Under the pieces are notes generated by a model. It was not told the DNA's origin. It was given only the letters and a program-made list of their open reading frames with translations, and did no database searches. Made by a program: the position numbers and the translations under genes. Shown here piece by piece: positions 58,241 through 64,000 of a stretch of 64,000 nt of DNA (the first letter of the stretch is position 1; each line of letters opens with the position of its first letter). This DNA is from Thermoleophilaceae bacterium (GTDB taxonomy: Bacteria; Actinomycetota; Thermoleophilia; Solirubrobacterales; Thermoleophilaceae): the NCBI GenBank assembly GCA_019683805.1, contig JADGHQ010000002.1, positions 32,955 through 96,954 on the forward strand. Direction: 5' to 3'.

Positions 58241-59263
58241 CTAGCCCCGCGCCGGTACGCCCGAGGCGCGCTTCTCGCGGTACAGCTCCGCGTCGGCGTG
58301 CCTGTGCAGATCCTCGCGGTCCGACCCGTCGGCCGGGAAAGCGGCGACGCCCACGGTCGCGCGCACCCGGCGGGCGAGCAGGCCCCTCACGCGCTCGGCC
58401 ACCTCGAGCGCGTCGCTGCGGGAGGCGCGCGGCAGGACGACCGCGAACTCGTCGCCGCCCAGGCGCCCGAGCGCGTCCACGGGGCGGAGCGCGGCGCGCA
58501 CCGTCCCCGCCACCCAGCAGAGCAGCTCGTCCCTGGCTGCGTGTCCGTGCGTGTCGTTCACGCGCTTGAAGTCGTCGAGGTCGAGCACGAGCAGCCCGAG
58601 CGCCGTGCCCCCACGGCGCGCCTCGCCGAGCTCCGCGTCGAGCCGCTCCTCGAAGCCGCGGCGATTGAGCGCGTCGGTGAGCGGGTCGGTCCGCGAGGCG
58701 CGCGCGAGCTCGGCGCGCTGGCGGGCGGCGTGCCGCGCCTGGGCCACGCAGAGCCCGGCGGCGCAGGCGAGCGTCGCCGCCACGAACAGGATGTAGGCGG
58801 CGCCCGGCGGGTCGACCAGCACGCTCACCGCGGTGTATGTCGCCACGTTCGCGAGGGAGATGACGACCACCGCCGGCATCGGATAGGAGAGCGCGGCGAA
58901 CGCCGTCGGCAGCACGTAGAGAAAGGCCGCCGGGCTGCGGGCGCCGCCGTCGCACGCCTGCAGCACCCCGATGATCGCGACGTCCACCAGCGACCAGGCC
59001 AGGAAGAACGCCTCGCGCCAGCGGCTCCGGACGATCGCTTCGGCTTCCACCAGGCGGATCGTCACGACGCTCGCCAGGGCGAGAGCGATGAGAGCCCCGA
59101 TCACCACCCGATTCGGCCGCTCCGAGGTGGCGAGCGCGTACACGAGCCCGCCGCCGCACACGACGAGGGTCATCCGCGTGCCGATCTTGATCGTGCCCGC
59201 CCGGAAGCGGAGCTCGGACACGTCGTCCACGCGGGCGAACTGGAAGGGCGCTACCACGCCCAT
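58241..59263 (-). CDS. Membrane-anchored diguanylate cyclase (GGDEF)
   Basis: This 340-residue protein has five or six N-terminal helices (about 30-170) with no recognised sensor domain. The GGDEF domain (about 185-335) shows DPLTDALNRRGFEERL, LDLDDFKRVNDTHGH and intact GGDEF. RPVD lies five residues upstream, the RxxD inhibitory site. It should make cyclic di-GMP. The ATG at 59263 gives MGVVAPFQF; no clear Shine-Dalgarno. It lies 26 nt downstream of the RNA methyltransferase gene on the same strand. Confidence 0.88.
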   Translation of the reverse strand: MGVVAPFQFARVDDVSELRFRAGTIKIGTRMTLVVCGGGLVYALATSERPNRVVIGALIALALASVVTIRLVEAEAIVRSRWREAFFLAWSLVDVAIIGVLQACDGGARSPAAFLYVLPTAFAALSYPMPAVVVISLANVATYTAVSVLVDPPGAAYILFVAATLACAAGLCVAQARHAARQRAELARASRTDPLTDALNRRGFEERLDAELGEARRGGTALGLLVLDLDDFKRVNDTHGHAARDELLCWVAGTVRAALRPVDALGRLGGDEFAVVLPRASRSDALEVAERVRGLLARRVRATVGVAAFPADGSDREDLHRHADAELYREKRASGVPARG

Positions 59264-59289
59264 GGATATCGACGCCGGCCGGCGCTCGT

Positions 59290-60651
59290 TTAAGCGCGGG
59301 AGAACGCAGCCACGCACTCGATGTGCGGTGTCTGCGGGAACATGTCGACGGGCCGCACCGTCTCGAGCGCATAGCCCGAGTCGACGATCTGGCGCGCATT
59401 CGGGGCGAGCGTCGTGGGGTTGCAAGACACGTAGACGATCCGGCTTGGGCCCGCCTCGAGCAGCCGGCGCGCCACCTTCGAGGAGAGCCCGGCACGCGGC
59501 GGATCGACGACGAGCACGTCCGGCGGGCCGGCGCGCTCCACCAGCTCGCGCAGCCTCGTGCGCACGTCGCCCGCGTCGAAGGAGACGTTGTCCACCCCGT
59601 TCAGCCGCGCGCTGGCCTCGGCGTCGCGGACGGCCTGCTCGACGATCTCGATGCCGTGGACCTCGCGCGCCTCGCCCGCCATCGCGAGCGCGATCGTCCC
59701 GATCCCGCAGAAGAGGTCGAACACGCGCTCGCGGCCCGAGAGGCGCGCGAGCTCGATCGCCGCTCCGTAGAGCCTCTCGGCCATCTCGGTGTTCGTCTGG
59801 AAGAACGCCTGCGGGGAGATGCGGAAGCGCAGCCCGCAGACCGCGTCCTCGATCGAGTCCTTGCCGCGCAGCACCTCCGTCTCGCCGTCGCGGGTCGTCT
59901 CGGCGACGCCCTCCGCGCGCGTCCAGAGCACGCTGTCGACTCCCTCGAGGGCCGCGGCGAGCTCGAGCGCGAGGAACTCGCCGGGGCCCGTGACGAGCCG
60001 CGCCTGCAGCTCGCCGGTGCGCCGCCCCTCGCGCACCACCAAATTGCGCAGGAAGCCGGTGCCGTCGCGGCGGTCGTAGGCGGAGAGACCCTGCGCGCGG
60101 CACCAGCTCTTCACGCGCTCGCGCAGCGCGTCGATCGCGGGCGAGGCGAGCACGTCCTCCTCGACGTCGTCGATCTCGTCCCAGCGGCCCGGGCGGTGGA
60201 AGCCGAGCACGAGCCGCCCGTCCCCGTCCTCCCCGAAGGAGTACTCCATCTTGTTGCGGTAGCGCCAGGGGTCGACGGCCGGCACGATCTCCTCGACCGG
60301 GGGCGACTCGAAGCCGCCGAGGCGCTCGAGCGCGTCCGCGACCTGCGCCTGCTTCTCGGCGAGCTGGCGCGCGTAGGGAAGCACCTGCCACGGCGCGCCC
60401 GGATGGGGCGCGCGCTCGGGGACGCGCTCGGGCGAGGGCTCGAGGAGCTCGAGCGCGCGCGCCTCCGCGTAGGCGCGCTTGCGCTTCTCGACGCGCGCCC
60501 GCACCCGGTCGCCGGGCACCGCGCCCTTCACGAAGACGACGTAGCCGTTCGCGCGCGCCACGCCGCTCCCGCCGTGCGCGAGCGACTCGATGCGAAGCTC
60601 GAGCTCGTCGCCCGGACGCGGCCGGACCGCTGTCCCCTGCTCCCCGGTCAC
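59290..60651 (-). CDS. 23S rRNA (uracil-5-)-methyltransferase RlmD/RlmCD-like
   Basis: This 453-residue SAM-dependent enzyme of the TrmA/RumA family has a TRAM domain (about 10-70, RIESLAHGGSGVARANGYVV), QAFFQTNTEMAERLY, the SAM site VFDLFCGIGTIALAMA, VVDPPRAGLSSKV and the catalytic Cys loop YVSCNPTTLA. The cysteine cluster that holds a [4Fe-4S] in RlmD (CxxxxxCGGC) is missing; that segment reads PHPGAPWQVLPYARQ. The exact target uridine cannot be told. The GTG start lies 20 nt from a divergent peptidase gene. Confidence 0.88.
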   Translation of the reverse strand: MTGEQGTAVRPRPGDELELRIESLAHGGSGVARANGYVVFVKGAVPGDRVRARVEKRKRAYAEARALELLEPSPERVPERAPHPGAPWQVLPYARQLAEKQAQVADALERLGGFESPPVEEIVPAVDPWRYRNKMEYSFGEDGDGRLVLGFHRPGRWDEIDDVEEDVLASPAIDALRERVKSWCRAQGLSAYDRRDGTGFLRNLVVREGRRTGELQARLVTGPGEFLALELAAALEGVDSVLWTRAEGVAETTRDGETEVLRGKDSIEDAVCGLRFRISPQAFFQTNTEMAERLYGAAIELARLSGRERVFDLFCGIGTIALAMAGEAREVHGIEIVEQAVRDAEASARLNGVDNVSFDAGDVRTRLRELVERAGPPDVLVVDPPRAGLSSKVARRLLEAGPSRIVYVSCNPTTLAPNARQIVDSGYALETVRPVDMFPQTPHIECVAAFSRA

Positions 60652-60657
60652 GCGCTC

Positions 60658-60663
60658 TATGCT
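60658..60663 (+). promoter_or_regulatory. -10-like hexamer before the M3 peptidase gene
   Basis: TATGCT, 8 nt before the GTG at 60672, without a ribosome site. Confidence 0.4.
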
Positions 60664-60671
60664 GGCAGCCC

Positions 60672-62111
60672 GTGGACCTGGACGCCTACCGGCAGGAGGC
60701 GGAGGCGTTCGTCTCCGCACTCGATCGCGAGTACTACCTGCACTTCTCCGGCCAGCGCCAGGAGCTCGAGATCGAGCCGATCTACGAGCGCCACGCCGAG
60801 CTCGTGTCGGCGCGCGCGGTCGAGGCGCTGCGGGCCGCCGGCAGCCGCGAGCTGCTCGAGTTCGCGGTGCAGGGCCACATCGGGCGCGAGACCGAGGAGC
60901 TCGCCGCGGAGCTCGCGCGGCGCGAGGCGTCGCTCGAAGTGACCGTGGACGGGCGCACGTTGCCGTTCCGGCAGGCGCCCGTGGCGCAGGCAAACGAGCC
61001 GGACCCCGACCGGCGCGCCGCGATCGAGGCGGCGCGCAACGAGCTGACCGCGCGCGAGCTCGACCCGCTGCTGCGCGAGGTTTTCGAGCGCACCCGGGCG
61101 CTCGTGCGGGAGCTGGGCTGGGAGAGCGTGCTCGCCCTGTGCGAGGAGCTATCGGACATCGACCTGCGCGCGCTCTGCGCCCGCTCCGAGGCGTTCCTCG
61201 CGGACACGGACGGCGCCTACGAGCGCGTGGTCGCCCCGCGCGTCGAGAGCGAGCTCGGCTTCGGCCTCGACCGGCTGCGCCGCTCCGACCTGCCGGCGCT
61301 CTTCCGCGCGCCCGGGCTCGACCGCCACTACCCGGCGGAGCGCCTGCTCGACGCCTACAGGGAGACGATCGACGCGCTCGGCGTGAACGGGCGCGGCGTC
61401 AGGCTCGACGTGGAGGAGCGCCCGCAGAAGAGCCCGCGCGCGTTCTGCTCGCCGGTGCGCGTGCCGGACGAGGTCTACCTCGTGATCTCGCCGCACGGCG
61501 GCCGCGAGGACTACGAGGCGCTCTTCCACGAGTCCGGCCACGCCCAGCACTACGCCCACGTGGACGGCTCGCTGCCCTTCGAGCAGCGCTACCTGGGCGA
61601 CAACTCGGTCACCGAGTCGTTCGCCTTCCTCTTCCAGCACCTCACCTCCGATCCGCACTGGCTGGGCGAGCGGCTCGGCGTGGAGGACCCCTCCGAGCTC
61701 GTCGCGCACTCGCGCGCGAGCAAGCTCGTGTTCCTGCGGCGCTACTGCGCGAAGCTCGGCTACGAGCTCGAGCTGAGCTCGGCCGCGGGGCCGCTCGACC
61801 GCCTGCGCGACGAGTACGCGCGCCGGCTCGCGCGGGCGGTGCGCGTGGAGTGGCCGCGCGAGACCTGGCTCGCGGACGTGGACCCCTGGTTCTACGCCGC
61901 GCGCTACCTGCGCGCCTGGGCGCTCGAGACCCACCTGCGCCGGCACCTGCGCGAGCGCTTCGGCGAGCGCTGGTACGCGCAGCGCGAGGCCGGCGCCCTG
62001 CTGCGCGCGCTGTGGCGCGAGGGCCAGCGCCGCGACGCCGACGAGCTGCTCGCCGACCTCACCGGCTCGCAGCTCGACTTCGAGCCGCTGCTCGCCGAGC
62101 TCGTGGGCTAG
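60672..62111 (+). CDS. M3-type zinc metallopeptidase (oligoendopeptidase-like)
   Basis: This 479-residue mainly helical protein has the gluzincin motif LFHESGHAQHYAHVD (His286, Glu287, His290) and the third ligand Glu315 in DNSVTESFAFLFQHL, as in M3/PepF peptidases. It is about 100 residues shorter than typical PepF, mostly in the N-terminal part. There is no signal peptide, so it should act on cytoplasmic peptides. Its TAG shares CTAG with the stop of the convergent EEP gene. Confidence 0.85.
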   Translation: MDLDAYRQEAEAFVSALDREYYLHFSGQRQELEIEPIYERHAELVSARAVEALRAAGSRELLEFAVQGHIGRETEELAAELARREASLEVTVDGRTLPFRQAPVAQANEPDPDRRAAIEAARNELTARELDPLLREVFERTRALVRELGWESVLALCEELSDIDLRALCARSEAFLADTDGAYERVVAPRVESELGFGLDRLRRSDLPALFRAPGLDRHYPAERLLDAYRETIDALGVNGRGVRLDVEERPQKSPRAFCSPVRVPDEVYLVISPHGGREDYEALFHESGHAQHYAHVDGSLPFEQRYLGDNSVTESFAFLFQHLTSDPHWLGERLGVEDPSELVAHSRASKLVFLRRYCAKLGYELELSSAAGPLDRLRDEYARRLARAVRVEWPRETWLADVDPWFYAARYLRAWALETHLRRHLRERFGERWYAQREAGALLRALWREGQRRDADELLADLTGSQLDFEPLLAELVG

Positions 62112-62959
62112 CCGTCGGGCGCCCGCCGCCCGACCATGCGGAAGCGGGCGGTGACCGGGGCGTGGTCGGAGAGGCGCAGCGCGCGCCCGCCGCCCACCGG
62201 CAGCTCGCGCGCCTCCGGCGGCAGCGCGCGCGGCGGCTCGCTGATCTCGAGCCCGCGCGCGAGCAGGTGGTCGATCGCCCCGCGGGAGGTCGGCTGCGCG
62301 AGCCCGAGCTCGTCGCGGAGCAGCTCGAACACCGTGGTCTCGCGCGGGCGCAGGTTCAGGTCGCCGCCGAGCACGAGCGGGTCGTCGCCCGACCACTCGA
62401 CCGCCGTCTCCGCCGCGAGCCGCACGTCGCGCTCGGCGGCGCGGGGGTCGTGCGCCGTCGCGTGCAGGACGGCAGCGCAGAGCGCGGCGTCGGGCCGCTC
62501 GAGCCGCGCCCACAGCATCCGCCTGCGCTCGGGGCGCAGGGACAGCGTGCGCCGGCGCGTCTCGGCGAGTCGCCAGGGCGGCCGGGCGAGCAGCATGTTC
62601 GAGCCGCCCTCGCCCGACGCGATCAGGTCCGGGTTGAGCTGCGCGAGCAGCGTCCTCCCGAGGTGCCCGACGTTGCGGGAGGTGAGCGCCGAGGCGCCGC
62701 TCGCCGCCGCCGCGGCGCAGAGCGGGCGCAGCCAGCCGGGCGGCGCCTCCTGCAGCAGGGCCAGGTCCCAGTCGAGCCGCGCGAGCACGCGCTCGAACTC
62801 GCGCCGCAGCGGGCGGTTGACCTGCACGTGCGTCGCGTTGCGCTCGCTCGTGCCGAGCAGCCGCGAGCGCAGGGTGAACAGCGCCCCGTCGGGCGGCGCG
62901 TCGCGCCCGTGGAAGAGGTTCCAGGTGAGCGCGCGAATTACGATGCCGGGGTGCCGCGC
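62108..62959 (-). CDS. Endonuclease/exonuclease/phosphatase family protein
   Basis: This protein has about 283 residues of the EEP fold: RALTWNLFHGRD (Asn metal ligand), LALLQEAP (Glu), VLGGDLNLRP (Asp-Asn), GAIDHLLARG and LSDHAPVTARF (Asp-His). All catalytic residues are present, so it is probably an active Mg-dependent hydrolase; DNA, phospholipid or phosphodiester substrates are all possible. The start is uncertain: GTG 62959 overlaps the divergent argF start by 9 nt, and GTG 62989 is an upstream option. No signal peptide. Confidence 0.8.
   Translation of the reverse strand, partial: ARHPGIVIRALTWNLFHGRDAPPDGALFTLRSRLLGTSERNATHVQVNRPLRREFERVLARLDWDLALLQEAPPGWLRPLCAAAAASGASALTSRNVGHLGRTLLAQLNPDLIASGEGGSNMLLARPPWRLAETRRRTLSLRPERRRMLWARLERPDAALCAAVLHATAHDPRAAERDVRLAAETAVEWSGDDPLVLGGDLNLRPRETTVFELLRDELGLAQPTSRGAIDHLLARGLEISEPPRALPPEARELPVGGGRALRLSDHAPVTARFRMVGRRAPDG
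62939..62944 (+). promoter_or_regulatory. -10 hexamer for leaderless argF
   Basis: TACGAT ends exactly 6 nt before the GTG at 62951; no ribosome site. Confidence 0.5.
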
Positions 62960-63874
62960 CACTTCCTCACAGGTCACGAGCTTACGCACGACGAGCTTTC
63001 GGCCCTGCTCGAGCGGGCCTCCGAGCTCAAGCGCGACCGGCTGGCGTCGCGCGCGCTCGCGGGCAGCAGCGTGGCGCTGATCTTCCAGAAGCCGTCCACG
63101 CGCACGCGCGTCTCGTTCGAGGTCGGGGTGTTCGAGCTCGGCGGTCGGCCGCTAGTGCTGCGCGAGGGCGAGATGCAGCTCTCCCGCGGCGAGTCGCCGG
63201 CCGACACGGCGCGCGTGCTGTCGCGCTTCGTCCACGCGATCGCGATCCGCACCGGCCCGCAGGCGATCGTCGAGGAGCTCGCGGCGCACGCGGAAGTGCC
63301 GGTCGTGAACATGCTCACCGACGAGCATCACCCCTGCCAGGCGCTCGCCGACCTGCTCACGCTGCGCGAGCGCTTCGGCGCCCTGCGCGGCCTCAGGCTC
63401 GCGTACGTGGGGGACGGCAACAACGTCGCGCACTCGCTGATGGTGCTCGGGGCGCTGGCCGGCCTCGAGGTGGTCGTGGCCGCGCCTCCCGAGCTCGCGC
63501 CGGATCCCGCCGTCGCCCGGCTCGCCGAGTCGGTCGCCGCGGACGGCGGCTCCGTCACCGTCACCCACGACCCGGCCGCAGCGGCCGCGGGCGCACACGC
63601 CCTCTACACCGACGTCTGGGTGTCGATGGGCGACACCGACAGCGAGCGCCGGCGCGCGCTGCTCGAGCCCTACCGGCTCGACGAGCGGCTGATGGAGGCG
63701 GCGCGCGGCGACGCGATCGCGCTCCACTGCCTGCCGGCGCATCCGGGCGAGGAGATCACCGAGTCCGTCCTGTACGGGCCGCGCTCGGCGGTGTTCGACC
63801 AGGCCGAGAACCGCCTCCACGCCCAGAAGGCGCTGCTCGAGCTGCTGATGCAGCGAGACCCTGCGGATCCGTAG
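62951..63874 (+). CDS. argF: Ornithine carbamoyltransferase
   Basis: This 307-residue enzyme makes citrulline from ornithine and carbamoyl phosphate. It has the carbamoyl-phosphate loop STRTR (49-53, in KPSTRTRVSFE), the HPCQ motif (127-130), the ornithine-binding region DVWVSMGD and the catalytic HCLP (259-262, ALHCLPAHPGEEI). Length is normal. No other arginine gene lies in the visible window, although a lipoprotein gene follows at once. The GTG start rests on TACGAT at 6 nt and the MPRHFLTGHEL N-terminus. Confidence 0.94.
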   Translation: MPRHFLTGHELTHDELSALLERASELKRDRLASRALAGSSVALIFQKPSTRTRVSFEVGVFELGGRPLVLREGEMQLSRGESPADTARVLSRFVHAIAIRTGPQAIVEELAAHAEVPVVNMLTDEHHPCQALADLLTLRERFGALRGLRLAYVGDGNNVAHSLMVLGALAGLEVVVAAPPELAPDPAVARLAESVAADGGSVTVTHDPAAAAAGAHALYTDVWVSMGDTDSERRRALLEPYRLDERLMEAARGDAIALHCLPAHPGEEITESVLYGPRSAVFDQAENRLHAQKALLELLMQRDPADP

Positions 63875-63913
63875 TCTCTTCAGGGGACGGCGAGCAGACG
63901 GAGGGATAGTGAG

Positions 63914-64000
63914 ATGACCAAGTGGACAGCGGCGCTCGCGGCCGCAGCGCTCGCGCTCGCGGCGGCTGGCTGCGGGGGCGGCAACGGCAACGGGGGCGGC
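63914..64000 (+). CDS. N-terminus of a predicted lipoprotein (cut by window edge)
   Basis: The first 29 codons encode MTKWTAALAAAALALAAAGC and a Gly/Asn-rich linker: a short basic start, a hydrophobic core and a lipobox ending in Cys20. GGAGGG at 63900-63905 lies 8 nt before the ATG. The rest of the gene is outside the window. Many solute-binding proteins start this way, but the function cannot be judged. Confidence 0.75.
   Translation, partial: MTKWTAALAAAALALAAAGCGGGNGNGGG

Noticed and set aside
60590..62950. An in-frame extension of argF over 2.3 kb upstream
   Set aside because: It overlaps the M3 peptidase in another frame and is Arg-rich nonsense; argF begins at 62951 with a -10 at 6 nt.

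Overview
The window is a high-GC (about 70-75% by eye) bacterial chromosome segment. It has strong third-codon-position GC bias, many GTG and TTG starts, and very tight gene packing with 4-nt ATGA/GTGA/TTGA start-stop overlaps. The gene content (HspR-type dnaK cluster, Ino1 with a phosphatidylinositol-phosphate synthase-type enzyme, PurS/PurQ/PurL, an MprAB/PepD-like module, FlgM-like and USP-like small proteins) points to a deep-branching actinobacterium. Thermoleophilia/Solirubrobacterales is the best guess. This is inferred from protein flavour, not from a marker-gene tree. No rRNA, CRISPR array, insertion sequence or integrase was seen; the region reads as core chromosome.

Layout. 1-0.5 kb: 3' end of thiL and an orphan FlgM-like ORF. 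0.6-2.4 kb: membrane M28-like protein, divergent from a response regulator/sensor kinase/HtrA lipoprotein operon (2.5-5.8 kb). 6.0-9.2 kb: degenerate anti-sigma ATPase-fold protein, TreT and OtsA (trehalose). 9.2-16.8 kb: the rpsF-ssb-rpsR-rplI-dnaB neighbourhood, interrupted by a GAF-PAS-GAF-SpoIIE phosphatase and a sigma-region-2/zinc anti-sigma hybrid on the other strand, and followed by a DnaC-like loader. 16.8-18.1 kb: purA. 18.1-22.9 kb: a nucleotide-sugar operon for a UDP-ManNAc3NAcA-type sugar that lacks its aminotransferase. 22.9-25.7 kb: small ORFs, class IV aminotransferase, tRNA-Lys and a diguanylate cyclase. 25.8-39.4 kb: a purine run on the minus strand (purD-purE-purB, a fumarylacetoacetase-fold gene, purC-purS-purQ-purL-purF-recQ-purN-purH). 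39.4-47.3 kb: GYD protein, methyltransferase, clpB and dnaK-grpE-dnaJ-hspR. 47.3-50.3 kb: GNAT, EamA exporter, endonuclease III and an Asp-nucleophile alpha/beta hydrolase. 50.3-56.7 kb: membrane protein, PAP2 protein, CDP-alcohol phosphotransferase, Ino1 and a GT4::PHP fusion (inositol-lipid module). 56.8-64 kb: UDG-fold protein, USP-like protein, small CxxC protein, second diguanylate cyclase, RNA methyltransferase, M3 peptidase, EEP hydrolase, argF and a lipoprotein cut by the window edge.

How it works together. Genes tend to be co-translated in short overlapping operons. Between operons a simple pattern recurs: a TAnnnT hexamer 6-9 nt before the start codon with no Shine-Dalgarno. That fits leaderless transcripts. 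TTG starts, by contrast, carry perfect AGGAGG-type ribosome sites. The most unusual proteins are the GT4::PHP fusion, whose GT4 catalytic Glu pair is changed to Gly, the sigma/ZAS hybrid, and the anti-sigma protein that has lost its ATP-binding residues.
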